NCBI RefSeq assembly: GCF_014641455.1 | Contig: NZ_BMHT01000002.1 | Location: 518,605 to 582,604 of the forward strand | Length of the DNA: 64,000 nucleotides | Direction of reading: 5' to 3' | Source: Hymenobacter cavernae | Lineage (GTDB): Bacteria > Bacteroidota > Bacteroidia > Cytophagales > Hymenobacteraceae | Shown: piece by piece, positions 8,558-16,901 of the stretch | How the letters are laid out: each line of letters begins with the position of its first letter | Position numbering within the stretch: position 1 is the first letter of the stretch | The notes under the pieces: model-generated | What the model was told of the DNA's origin: nothing | What the model saw: only the letters and a program-made list of their open reading frames with translations | Databases searched by the model: none | Made by a program: the position numbers and the translations under genes

Positions 8558-11184
8558 GGCATGATGCGAGGTTGCAACACCTTGGCAATCAGCCCCGTCC
8601 AGCCGGTTTGGTGACTGGCGCCCAGGCCGCGGCCGTTGTCGCCGTGGAAATACTCGTGAAATAAGAGGTAGTCGCGAAAATTAGGGTCCGTCTGCAAGCG
8701 CTTATCGCCGCCGAAAGCAGGGCGCTGGCCCTGACCATTACGCAAAAAGAGCTTGGTAAGCCGTTCCGTCAAGGCATCGGCAATTTCCAGTAGTGTCGAA
8801 TACTGGCCCGAGCCAGTTGGATACTCCACCTTGAAGTCGTCGCCGTAGTAGTGGTAAAAGCGTTGCAACGATTCAATCAGCAGGAAGTTGATCGGAAACC
8901 AGATCGGCCCGCGCCAGTTGGAGTTGCCGCCAAACAGGTCGGTAGCCGATTCGCCCGGCTCGTAGTTGATGGTAAAGTCCTGCTTGGGCGTATGATACAC
9001 GTAAGGGTGCTCGGCGTGGTAGCGCGACAAGGCCCGGACGCCGTATTCGGAGAGGAACTCGGCTTCGTCGAGCATCCGCTTCAGCAGGCGTTTCACCCGG
9101 TGGCCGCGCAGCAGCGAGAGCAGGTGCCGGTCGCCCTTGCCCGGCTCCTGCCACCGCGACACAAGGCTGGCCAGCTGGGGCCGGTTATCCAAAAACCAGT
9201 TCATGCGCTTCACAAACCTAGGTGCCTCCTTGAGCAGATCCTCGTCGAGCACCTCTACTGCAAACAGCGGAATCAGCCCCACAATGGAGCGCACTTTCAG
9301 AGCGTGTCGGCCTTTATCAGGGGTGTTCAGCACATCGTAGTAAAACTCATCTTCGTCATCCCAGAGGTCTAGGCCGGCATTATCGGCGTCAGTCATGGCC
9401 CCGGCAATGTAGAGGAAGTGCTCGAAGAACTTGCTAGCCAAGTCCTGGTACACGGGGTTGGTTTTGGTCAGCTCCAGCGCCATACGCATCATATTCAGCG
9501 TGTACATGGCCATCCAGGAAGTGCCGTCGGCCTGCTCGATGTAGAAGCCCGCGGGCAACGTCGCATTGCGGTCGAACACCCCAATGTTGTCCAACCCCAA
9601 GAAGCCGCCCTGAAAAATGTTCTTGTTGTGATTGTCTTTGCGGTTCACCCACCACGTGAAGTTGAGCAGCAGCCGGTGAAATACCGATTCCAAAAAGGCC
9701 GTGTCGCCTTGGCCGCCGCTTTGTTTTTGCTCCATCTTGTACACGCGCCAGGTGGCCCAGGCGTGCACCGGTGGGTTCACGTCGCCGAGCGCCCACTCGT
9801 AGGCCGGCAGTTGGCCGTTGGGGTGCATATACCAATCGCGCAGCAGCAGGCGCAGTTGGCTTTTGGCAAAATCCGGGTCGAGTTGGGCCAGCGGCAGGCA
9901 GTGAAAAGCTAGGTCCCAAGCCGCGTACCACGGGTACTCCCACTTGTCAGGCATCGAGATGATGTCGGCGTTGTTGAGGTGGCGCCAACCGCTATTGCGG
10001 CCTTCACGCCGCTGCTTAGGTGGGGGCGGCATGGCGGGGTCGCCGTCGAGCCACTCGGTCACGTCGTAGTAGTAGAACTGCTTGCTCCACAGCATGCCCG
10101 CAAACGCCTGCCGCTGCACGTTACGCGCATCTGCGCTCTGGATGTCCTTTTGAACTTCCTGGTAAAATGAGTCTGTTTCGCTGCGGCGCTGCTTGAGCAG
10201 TCTGTCGAAATCAGCGAAGGGCGAAGCTAGGTCGGGGCTGCCCAGCCGTAGCCGTACCGTCTGGCTTTGGCCGGGGGCCAGCGTTAGGGTGTAGTGCACA
10301 GCTGCCTTGGTGCCTTGCTGCTCGGGGTTGATGGCCGCCTGATTGCCGTGGAGCAGGTATTCGTTGACGCCGTCTTTGAAAAACCGCTCGTACGACCCAG
10401 CATGGTACAGGCGCGGGGCATTAGTGACATTATCGCAAAACAACAACTCTGGCTGCTGGTCGCAGTAGAGGCGTAAGTCGGGCAGTTCGCGGTGCTCCAC
10501 GGCGATGGTACCCGGCGCAGCTACGCTGAGCTGTGGCCGGTAGTCGTCTTTGCCCCAGGCCCAGGTGTTGCGAAACCAGAGCTGCGGCAGCACATGCACG
10601 GTAGCCGTCTCCGGCCCCCGATTCACGACCGTGTACTGAAGCAGCAGGTCTTCGGGGCTAGCTTTGGCGTACTCCATAAACACGTCGAAGTAGCGGTCTT
10701 CGTGGAAGGCGGCCGTATCCAGCAGCTCAAATTCCGTTTTGCCGCGACCCCGACGGGCGTTTTCCTGCACCAGCCACGCGTACGGAAACGCGTGGTGCGG
10801 GTACTTATACAGCATCTGCATGTAGGAGTGCGTGGGCGTACTGTCGAGGTAGTAATACACCTCTTTCACGTCTTCGCCGTGGTTGCCCTCGGCCCCACTC
10901 AGCCCAAACAGGCGTTCTTTTAGAATGGGGTCGTGTCCGTTCCATAGCCCCAACGCCAGGCACAGCAGCTGCTCATCGTCGCTGATGCCACCTAGGCCCT
11001 CTTCGCCCCAGCGGTAGGCGTAGCTCCGGGCCATGTCGTGAGTCACGTAGTTCCAGGCGTCGCCGCTGGCACTGTAGTCTTCGCGCACCGTGCCCCATTG
11101 CCGCTCCGATAAATAAGGGCCGAAGCGCCGCCAAGGAGCTTTCTTGTCCTTGGCGTCAGCCAAGCGTTGGTGTTCTGGAGTCAT
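8554..11184 (-). CDS. GH63-like glucosidase (MGH1-type glycoside hydrolase)
   Basis: An 876-residue cytoplasmic protein with the layout of bacterial GH63-related alpha-glucosidases. The N-terminal beta domain starts with RFGPYLSERQWGTVREDYS; the C-terminal barrel carries WEYPWYAAWDLAFHCLPLA with an acidic residue, DRNATLPAGFYIEQADGTSWMAMY and NWRGPIWFPINFLLIE. Members hydrolyse alpha-glucosides or mannosylglycerate-like compounds; the substrate is not settled. It probably shares an operon with the debranching enzyme, separated by inverted repeat B. The stop codon is inside that repeat. Confidence 0.82.
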   Translation of the reverse strand: MTPEHQRLADAKDKKAPWRRFGPYLSERQWGTVREDYSASGDAWNYVTHDMARSYAYRWGEEGLGGISDDEQLLCLALGLWNGHDPILKERLFGLSGAEGNHGEDVKEVYYYLDSTPTHSYMQMLYKYPHHAFPYAWLVQENARRGRGKTEFELLDTAAFHEDRYFDVFMEYAKASPEDLLLQYTVVNRGPETATVHVLPQLWFRNTWAWGKDDYRPQLSVAAPGTIAVEHRELPDLRLYCDQQPELLFCDNVTNAPRLYHAGSYERFFKDGVNEYLLHGNQAAINPEQQGTKAAVHYTLTLAPGQSQTVRLRLGSPDLASPFADFDRLLKQRRSETDSFYQEVQKDIQSADARNVQRQAFAGMLWSKQFYYYDVTEWLDGDPAMPPPPKQRREGRNSGWRHLNNADIISMPDKWEYPWYAAWDLAFHCLPLAQLDPDFAKSQLRLLLRDWYMHPNGQLPAYEWALGDVNPPVHAWATWRVYKMEQKQSGGQGDTAFLESVFHRLLLNFTWWVNRKDNHNKNIFQGGFLGLDNIGVFDRNATLPAGFYIEQADGTSWMAMYTLNMMRMALELTKTNPVYQDLASKFFEHFLYIAGAMTDADNAGLDLWDDEDEFYYDVLNTPDKGRHALKVRSIVGLIPLFAVEVLDEDLLKEAPRFVKRMNWFLDNRPQLASLVSRWQEPGKGDRHLLSLLRGHRVKRLLKRMLDEAEFLSEYGVRALSRYHAEHPYVYHTPKQDFTINYEPGESATDLFGGNSNWRGPIWFPINFLLIESLQRFYHYYGDDFKVEYPTGSGQYSTLLEIADALTERLTKLFLRNGQGQRPAFGGDKRLQTDPNFRDYLLFHEYFHGDNGRGLGASHQTGWTGLIAKVLQPRIMP

Positions 11185-11252
11185 GATTCGGCTGTTAGCT
11201 ATTGGCTGAGGGCTGTTAGCTGCTAGTGAAGCTAGGTAGAAAGTCGTTTTGA

Positions 11253-11347
11253 GTCATGCTGAGCCTGCCGAAGCATCTCTACTGCTTCGTTGCACAAGCA
11301 TTGGAGTTACCATTGCGGTAGAGATGCTTCGACAGGCTCAGCATGAC
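11253..11347. repeat. Inverted repeat, family E
   Basis: Arms 11253-11282 and 11318-11347 (30 bases, one mismatch) around a 35-base loop. Sequence of the GTCATGCTGAGC...AAGCATCTCTAC type. It lies in the gap between two minus-strand genes (glucose dehydrogenase upstream, GH63-like downstream). No ACCTAGGT in the loop, unlike families A and C. Confidence 0.88.
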
Positions 11348-11411
11348 AGGCCATTTTCAGGACTTCCCGACAGCTAATCGTTTTGAATAGCTAGCAGCTA
11401 CCAGCCAACAA

Positions 11412-12227
11412 TCACCCATTATCCGCAAAGCCCGGATACAGAGTCATGCCGCCGTCGGCGAAGATGGTGGTGCCGGTCACGTAATCGGCCTCGTCGGAAG
11501 CCAACCAAGCGGCTACGTCGCCGATGTCGGACACCTCGCCAATGCGGTTGTACGGGATGAGCTTTAGGAGTTTAGCGGCGGCTTCGGGCGTTTCCCAAGC
11601 TTCGTTGTTGATGGGCGTTTTGATGGCGCCCGGCCCGATGCTGTTCACCCGGATCTTGTGCGGGGCTAGCTCCTGGGCCATGCTTTTCATCAACAGCATA
11701 ATGCCACCTTTAGAAGAGGCATAATTGACGTGGCCGGCCCACGGAATAACTTCGTGCACCGAACTCATGCAGATGATTTTGCCAGTGGCCTTGGAAATCT
11801 CGGGCTGCGGACCGCGGCGCACAAACTCACGGGCGGCCTCACGGGCGCACAGAAACTGACCGGTCAGGTTCACGCTGATTACCTTGTTCCACTGGTCCAG
11901 GGTCATGTCCAGGAACTTCGCATCTTCCTGAAGGCCAGAGTTGTTGATGAGAATGTGCACCGTGCCAAGCTGATCGATAACCTGCTTAAACATGCTTTGC
12001 ACGTCCTCTTCCTTGCTTACATCGGCATGGATGGTGATGGCCTTGCCACCTAGGTCTTCAATCTCCTGCTTGGTTTTATTGGCGCCTTCCTCATCGTGGT
12101 GATAGTTCACGACCACGGTAGCGCCGTCGGCGGCCAGCGCTTTGGCCACGCCAGCCCCGATACCGGAGCTAGCCCCCGTTACCAGGGCTATTTGATTGAC
12201 TAATCGTTGTTTAGGTGAAAGAGCCAT
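11412..12227 (-). CDS. Glucose 1-dehydrogenase (SDR family)
   Basis: A 271-residue classical short-chain dehydrogenase. It has the TGASSGIG cofactor loop near residue 18, NNSG (usually NNAG), the catalytic Ser in MSSVHEVIPW and the YASSK Tyr/Lys pair. The SSVHEVIPW, GPGAIKTPIN and FADGGMTLYPGF stretches match Bacillus-type glucose 1-dehydrogenase (EC 1.1.1.47) closely, so oxidation of glucose to gluconolactone is likely. It lies upstream of two alpha-glucosidase genes, which would produce its substrate. Confidence 0.82.
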   Translation of the reverse strand: MALSPKQRLVNQIALVTGASSGIGAGVAKALAADGATVVVNYHHDEEGANKTKQEIEDLGGKAITIHADVSKEEDVQSMFKQVIDQLGTVHILINNSGLQEDAKFLDMTLDQWNKVISVNLTGQFLCAREAAREFVRRGPQPEISKATGKIICMSSVHEVIPWAGHVNYASSKGGIMLLMKSMAQELAPHKIRVNSIGPGAIKTPINNEAWETPEAAAKLLKLIPYNRIGEVSDIGDVAAWLASDEADYVTGTTIFADGGMTLYPGFADNG

Positions 12228-12332
12228 GGCTGGTATGTACGGTTTTAGAGCTGGAAGGAAGTGGGTTCAATAAGACAGAAGACGAGTGTTTAACACATGA
12301 AGTTGTGCTTTCACCTGCCGGCGAGTCTTGAC

Positions 12333-12396
12333 GTAGTGCGAGCTTTGTGGTCCGCACCTAGGTCAGTCGTAGTGCGGACTACAAAGTCTGCGCTAC
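12333..12396. repeat. Imperfect inverted repeat with ACCTAGGT in the loop
   Basis: Arms 12333-12357 and 12372-12396 (25 bases, about five mismatches). The loop holds ACCTAGGT at 12356-12363. It lies between two minus-strand genes. Confidence 0.75.
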
Positions 12397-12430
12397 TTTG
12401 CTGCCCGTGCAGGCGCTTGAAAACCAATAC

Positions 12431-13504
12431 CTAGCCTTGCTGAAGATGCTCGGCGAAGCTGCGCACCAGCTCCGCCACCAGCGCAATATCGTCGGGGATG
12501 TGCAGGCTGCTGAGCACCACGCGGGTGATGCACGGATCGGCCGGGGTGGGATACACAAAGCTGGAAATCAGTACGTTGTGCTGCTCCAGATAAGCCGCTA
12601 GCGCATTCAGCGGCGTGTAGAAAACCGGAAAGTCCTGGGCGAAATCGAACAAGCTCAAGGCTTCAACTCCCTCGGCAAATTGAGCTAGGTTAGCTTGTAG
12701 CTGCGCCCGCGCCTGCCGGTACAGCGCAGTAGCCCGCACAAACGCATATAGGTAGGCGGGCACCACCGGCGAGCTGGCCCCGAAGAAGCCGCTACGCCGC
12801 AGTTGCGCCACAAACGTTTCGTCGGATAGCACCACCCCGCCCGGCACGCCACACGCTTTTCCCAAGGAGCTGACTACCACCAGCCGCACCGACGCAGGTA
12901 CTTGGATTTCGGAAATAATGCCGGCGCCATCCTGCCCAATAACGCCGAAGCCATGCGAATCGTCGAGGAGCAAGGTGATGGGCCGGTCGGTGGGCAACTC
13001 GGCGGTCCAGCGGAAGTCGTAGCGCTTCACCCGCAACGGGTCCAGTGAGTTGCTGACGATAACCACGGGCTCCGGGGGCGTGGAAGCTAGGTTGTCAAGT
13101 AGTTGCCGGCTCCAGGCGTCGTAGGAAGGTGGGTTGGTGGTAGCGGCTGGATGCTCGGCCAGCCAGGCGGCCGGATGTGTGCCGGGCGCGTACTCAAAAC
13201 GGCCGTGGTTAGCCAAGGCTCGCACGGCCATCTGCCCCGCCAAGTAACCCGATGATACGGTAAGAGCCGCCTCCGCGCCGGTCTGGGCGCGAAGCAGCTG
13301 CTCTGCTTCCTCGAACACGGCCAGCTGCAAGTTGGAGTGGCGCGAGCTGCTGTAGTTGGTGCCGTAGTGGCGCATGCCCTCCTGCACCAGCTCGGCAAAG
13401 GCTACATTGCGGGCCATACCTAGGTAGCTGGTGCCGCTGCAAAACAAGTAGTCGCGGCCATGCGCCGTGAGCGTGCGGCCGGGTAAGTGGTCGAGGATTG
13501 GCAC
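12431..13504 (-). CDS. 8-amino-7-oxononanoate-synthase-like PLP enzyme (alpha-oxoamine synthase family)
   Basis: A 357-residue fold-type I PLP enzyme. GTSYLGMARN, GTNYSSSRHSN, LDDSHGFGVIG (Asp and His contacts to PLP) and SSLGKACG (Lys for the Schiff base, near residue 220) mark the alpha-oxoamine synthase family, which condenses an amino acid with an acyl-CoA. It could be BioF, but no other biotin gene is adjacent and the sequence is shorter than typical BioF (about 385), so a different acyl or amino-acid substrate is possible. The start codon is GTG. Confidence 0.75.
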   Translation of the reverse strand: MPILDHLPGRTLTAHGRDYLFCSGTSYLGMARNVAFAELVQEGMRHYGTNYSSSRHSNLQLAVFEEAEQLLRAQTGAEAALTVSSGYLAGQMAVRALANHGRFEYAPGTHPAAWLAEHPAATTNPPSYDAWSRQLLDNLASTPPEPVVIVSNSLDPLRVKRYDFRWTAELPTDRPITLLLDDSHGFGVIGQDGAGIISEIQVPASVRLVVVSSLGKACGVPGGVVLSDETFVAQLRRSGFFGASSPVVPAYLYAFVRATALYRQARAQLQANLAQFAEGVEALSLFDFAQDFPVFYTPLNALAAYLEQHNVLISSFVYPTPADPCITRVVLSSLHIPDDIALVAELVRSFAEHLQQG

Positions 13505-13561
13505 AGTGGAGCTAGGTTAGGAGCTGAGTAAGATAGCAGGTAGCGCGTCTCGTTGTACGAT

Positions 13562-13662
13562 GTAGCGCGAAGCTCCCGCTTCGCGTGTCGTTGAAAGATT
13601 ATCGTTGCCGCATCCTAGGTGTAAGTCGTTCAACGAGGCGCGAAGCGGGAGCTTCGCGCTAC
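13562..13662. repeat. Long inverted repeat, family A copy 2
   Basis: Same arms as the copy at 5636-5735, with a few changes near the loop. The loop carries CCTAGGTG. It lies between divergent genes (BioF-like on minus, SRPBCC on plus), so here it cannot be a 3' terminator for either. Confidence 0.9.
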
Positions 13663-13734
13663 ACCGTGCAATGAGAGGCGTTGCATTCGTCTCGCTCAAG
13701 CCGAACAAAACGGTTGACCTTGCGTTGCCTAGCT

Positions 13735-14178
13735 ATGCACGTCACTCTGCGCACCCACGTTCGTCAATCGCCTGCTCAGGTTATGGCTGGTTTCAATCAG
13801 GCTTTGTTTGTGAGCCTGGCGCCGCCTTTCCCCAAGCTGAAGCTGCTGCGCTTCGACGGTTGCCGCCGCGGCGACGTGGTAGAAATCGAGCTGCAAACCG
13901 GCCCCCTGCGTCAGCGCTGGACCAGCCTCATCACCGACGACGGCGTGCAACCCGACGGCACCCACTACTTCATCGACGAAGGCCAAACGTTGCCGAAGCC
14001 GCTGCGTTTCTGGCGCCACCGCCACCTCATTGAGCCCGCACCCGATGGAAAGGGCAGCGTGATTGTCGATGCCCTGGAATACCGCACCGCTTTTCGCTGG
14101 CTCGATGCCTTGTTGTACCCGGCCATGTGGGCGCAGTTTGCCTACCGCAAGCCGATCTACCGGCGTACGTTTAACTGA
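13735..14178 (+). CDS. SRPBCC-family ligand-binding protein
   Basis: A 147-residue START/SRPBCC-like protein (HVTLRTHVRQSPAQVMAGFNQALFVSLAPPFPKLKLLRFDG at the N-terminus, DALEYRTAFRWLDALLYPAMWAQFAYR at the C-terminus). Such proteins bind hydrophobic ligands in a deep pocket and are often annotated near cell-division or polyketide genes without proven function. The ATG at 13735 is used. It precedes rlmI, separated by a short perfect hairpin. Confidence 0.7.
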   Translation: MHVTLRTHVRQSPAQVMAGFNQALFVSLAPPFPKLKLLRFDGCRRGDVVEIELQTGPLRQRWTSLITDDGVQPDGTHYFIDEGQTLPKPLRFWRHRHLIEPAPDGKGSVIVDALEYRTAFRWLDALLYPAMWAQFAYRKPIYRRTFN

Positions 14179-14190
14179 TTAGGATTAGGC

Positions 14191-14246
14191 TGTAGTTGCA
14201 CGATGTAGCGCGAAGCGGGAGCTTCGCGCTACATCGTGCAACTACA
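14191..14246. repeat. Short perfect hairpin related to family A
   Basis: Arms 14191-14216 and 14221-14246 are perfect 26-base complements with a GGGA loop. The inner part is the family A core (GCGCGAAGC). It may be a collapsed copy of the longer element. It starts 13 bases after the stop of the SRPBCC gene and may end its transcript. Confidence 0.88.
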
Positions 14247-14289
14247 GCGCCCGCGGAACTTTGCGCGGCGGCAACTGCTTCGGCGGATG

Positions 14290-14297
14290 TACCTTTG
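14290..14297 (+). promoter_or_regulatory. Possible -7 promoter element for rlmI
   Basis: TACCTTTG fits the Bacteroidota -7 consensus TAnnTTTG and lies 27 bases before the rlmI start. The nearest upstream TTTG is 26 bases away rather than the usual 19, so the -33 element is uncertain. Confidence 0.35.
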
Positions 14298-14324
14298 TCG
14301 CTTTCATTTCCGAATCAGTTGCTC

Positions 14325-15518
14325 ATGCCCGCCACCATCACCCTCAAACCTGGTAAAGACCAATCTCTCCGCCGCTTGCACCCGTGGGTGTTTTCGGGCG
14401 CTATTGCCCGCATGCAAGGGCAGCCCCAGGAAGGAGAAGTGGTAGCAGTGCAGGCCGCCAATGGCGAGCCGCTCGGCGTAGGCCACTATGCGCCTGGCTC
14501 CATTGCCGTGCGCATGCTGCGCTTCGGTGCAGATGCCGCTGAGCCCGGCGCCGGGTTTTGGGAAGAGCGGCTGCGCAATGCTTACCAGCTGCGCCAAAAC
14601 CTAGGTCTGACCGGCAGTGACCCGCAAACCAACGTGTACCGCCTCGTGCACGCCGAGGGCGACGGTCTGCCCGGCCTGATTGTAGACGTGTACGACAATG
14701 TAGCTGTGCTGCAAGCACACAGCGCCGGCATGTACCACGCCCGCCCCCAAATAGCCGTCGCCTTGCAGCAAGTGCTCGGCGGAAACCTGCGCGCCATCTA
14801 CGATAAAAGCGCTGAAACGGTACCCGCCAAAGCTGCCCCCGACGCGAAGAACGGTTACCTCTTCGGCCAGTCGAGCGGCGCTGAGCACATCGTGCACGAA
14901 AACGGCCACCCGTTCGCTGTCGATTGGGAAACGGGGCAGAAGACTGGCTTCTTCATCGACCAGCGCGACAACCGCCAATTGCTGGCCCGCTACGCGCCCG
15001 GCCGCCGCGTGCTCAATACGTTCTGCTACACCGGTGGCTTTAGTTCTTATGCGCTGCAAGCCGGCGCCGAGCTGGTGCACTCCGTGGATAGCTCCAAGCG
15101 CGCCATCGAACTCACCGACCGCAACGCCGAGCTAACCGGCCTGGCCAGCAAGCACGAAGCGTATGCCCAAGATGTGTTCAGCTTCATGAAAGCCAGCCAG
15201 GAGCAGTACGACCTCATCGTGCTCGACCCGCCGGCGTTTGCCAAGCACCTCTCCGCCCGCCACAATGCCCTGATGGGTTATAAGCGTCTGAACATCGAAG
15301 GCCTGAAGCGCATTGCGCCGGGCGGGCTGCTGTTCACGTTCAGCTGCTCGCAAGTGGTTTCGGCTGAGCTGTTTGAGGGTGCGGTGCTGGCTGCGGCCAT
15401 CGAAGCCGGCAGGCCCGCGCGCATCCTGCACCGCCTCACCCAGCCCGCCGACCACCCCGTGAGCTTGTTTCACCCGGAAGGCGAGTATTTGAAAGGGCTG
15501 GTGCTGGCGGTCGGATAA
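14325..15518 (+). CDS. rlmI: 23S rRNA cytosine-C5 methyltransferase (RlmI type)
   Basis: A 397-residue class I SAM-dependent methyltransferase, the length of E. coli RlmI, which methylates C1962 of 23S rRNA. An N-terminal PUA-like domain (LHPWVFSGAIARM) is followed by the EEHA-type linker, the SAM site NTFCYTGGFSSYAL near residue 230 and the catalytic LDPPAFAKH. GQKTGFFIDQRDNR is also typical. The ATG at 14325 gives the family start; the longer frame to 14196 runs into the hairpin. A TACCTTTG box at 14290-14297 resembles the Bacteroidota -7 element. Confidence 0.87.
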   Translation: MPATITLKPGKDQSLRRLHPWVFSGAIARMQGQPQEGEVVAVQAANGEPLGVGHYAPGSIAVRMLRFGADAAEPGAGFWEERLRNAYQLRQNLGLTGSDPQTNVYRLVHAEGDGLPGLIVDVYDNVAVLQAHSAGMYHARPQIAVALQQVLGGNLRAIYDKSAETVPAKAAPDAKNGYLFGQSSGAEHIVHENGHPFAVDWETGQKTGFFIDQRDNRQLLARYAPGRRVLNTFCYTGGFSSYALQAGAELVHSVDSSKRAIELTDRNAELTGLASKHEAYAQDVFSFMKASQEQYDLIVLDPPAFAKHLSARHNALMGYKRLNIEGLKRIAPGGLLFTFSCSQVVSAELFEGAVLAAAIEAGRPARILHRLTQPADHPVSLFHPEGEYLKGLVLAVG

Positions 15519-15529
15519 TCAGACTCGAA

Positions 15530-15585
15530 CTACATAAAAGAGAGGCGTCACACCTACCTAGGTGTGACGCCTCTCTTTTATGTAG
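15530..15585. terminator. Bidirectional terminator between rlmI and the SPFH gene
   Basis: A perfect 26-base-pair hairpin (15530-15555 and 15560-15585) between convergent genes. Each outer stem ends in A- and T-rich sequence (ATAAAAGAGAGG / CCTCTCTTTTAT), giving a U-rich tail in both directions. A CCTAGGT sequence spans the loop. Confidence 0.88.
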
Positions 15586-15595
15586 CAGCAATAAG

Positions 15596-16492
15596 CTACT
15601 GCTTCGGCGTACTGCCAACAGGCGGAAGCTGCAACAAGAATTGGCCGCCACCGCCACCCGAAGTATACGTCGGCACGTTGCTGCCGCCTTTTTCCCAGGC
15701 TTCAATCCAGCGCATTTGCACCAGCAGCGGTGTGAGCGACTGTTGCTGCTTTTCGTTGGCGTAGGCTTGCGCATCGGCAGCAATGCGGATGGCTTTGGCC
15801 CGGCCTTCGGCTTCGGCGATGTTGATGCGGGCTTGGGCTTCGGCCTGCCGGATGCGGTTTTCGGTTTGTAAGCCGGTTTGCACGGCCGTGTTCTTGGCAT
15901 CGATGGCGGCTTTCAGGCTCGCGGGCGGCTCCAGCTTCGTGGTGATTTGCTGAACGGTGAAGCCCATGGCTTGCAGCTGGCTCACGAGGTTGGCTTTCAC
16001 CTGCGCTTCGTAGCTGCCGCGGTTGCTGATGAGGCTGTCGGCGGTGTAGCGGTTGGTGGCCACGCGATACGCCTCGTACACGGCGGTTTTCAGGAAGCCT
16101 TCCTCAATGGCCGGCAGCGGTCGGCGGTACTGGCGAAAGATGTCGTCTACCTTATCCGATTGCACAAAGTAGTTGAGGCTAGGTGCTACGCCGAACCCTG
16201 AACCATCCTTGCTCTGCACTTCAAACTCCTCGTACTCTTTGTGTTGGGTGTAGATCGGAAACTCGTACACGGCCGTGCTCAAAGGGCTATAAAACACCCA
16301 ACCCGTGGTGTAGGTGATGTCGTCGACACCGCGGGAAGAGCCGGCCAGGTTTACCTTGATACCCACGTTGCCGGCGTCGATGCGCTCAACCTTGATCAGG
16401 CTGCACCCGGCGATAAGTGCCACAAACAGGAGACCTAGGTAGATAATCGGTCGGAGCCAGCTGCGGCCTGGATTGAGTTGAAATTCTGCCAT
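15596..16492 (-). CDS. SPFH/prohibitin-family membrane protein
   Basis: A 298-residue protein with one N-terminal membrane segment (PIIYLGLLFVALIAGCSLI) and an SPFH/Band 7 domain (VGIKVNLAGS...). A helical region rich in Ala, Glu and Gln (TENRIRQAEAQARINIAEAEGRAKAIRIAADAQ, residues about 215-250) is the usual coiled coil that drives ring assembly. Prohibitin-like proteins scaffold membrane proteases and lipid domains. The Gly-rich and Pro-rich C-terminus is not conserved. The start at 16492 (MAEFQ) is preferred over the longer frame. Confidence 0.83.
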   Translation of the reverse strand: MAEFQLNPGRSWLRPIIYLGLLFVALIAGCSLIKVERIDAGNVGIKVNLAGSSRGVDDITYTTGWVFYSPLSTAVYEFPIYTQHKEYEEFEVQSKDGSGFGVAPSLNYFVQSDKVDDIFRQYRRPLPAIEEGFLKTAVYEAYRVATNRYTADSLISNRGSYEAQVKANLVSQLQAMGFTVQQITTKLEPPASLKAAIDAKNTAVQTGLQTENRIRQAEAQARINIAEAEGRAKAIRIAADAQAYANEKQQQSLTPLLVQMRWIEAWEKGGSNVPTYTSGGGGGQFLLQLPPVGSTPKQ

Positions 16493-16517
16493 AGAGCGTA
16501 GGAAAAGGAGTGGAAGG

Positions 16518-16730
16518 CTAGTTGAAAAAATGGCGGGTAAGCGCCCGTCCGGCTTGGTACAAAGAAAAGGCCACACCCACTGCTAAGACCGTCATACCTA
16601 GGATGCCGCAGCTAAAGCGCCAGGTGGAAGAACGACTCATCCAATCGAGGCAGATGGGCACGGCCTTCGGCAGCACGCCCGCGTAAAACACCAGCCAGCC
16701 AATCAGCCATATTCTGGACCAGCGAATCAT
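16518..16730 (-). CDS. Small two-helix membrane protein
   Basis: A 70-residue protein with two predicted membrane helices (IWLIGWLVFYAGVLPKAVPI and FSCGILGMTVLAVGVAFSLY). It ends 25 bases before the SPFH gene on the same strand, so the two may be co-transcribed. I do not recognise the family. It is likely a real gene because of its clean start, hydrophobic pattern and placement. Confidence 0.55.
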   Translation of the reverse strand: MIRWSRIWLIGWLVFYAGVLPKAVPICLDWMSRSSTWRFSCGILGMTVLAVGVAFSLYQAGRALTRHFFN

Positions 16731-16901
16731 TCCCTATCTCAGTTAATATAGGTTGAAATTTATATTTTTATCTGGAGCAGGCAAGCTCCTTGCTTTATAG
16801 GTTTTTCCTTTCGTAAGGTGAAAAACTACATTGATTAGCTAACTGCTACTCGGTTCGGCCAGGCTATGCTTTCTGCGCCGAAAAATTATCTTAACTGTTT
16901 T

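Noticed and set aside
12333..12396. Riboswitch or tRNA-like fold
   Set aside because: It is a simple imperfect inverted repeat of the same kind as the others in the window, with no conserved aptamer core.
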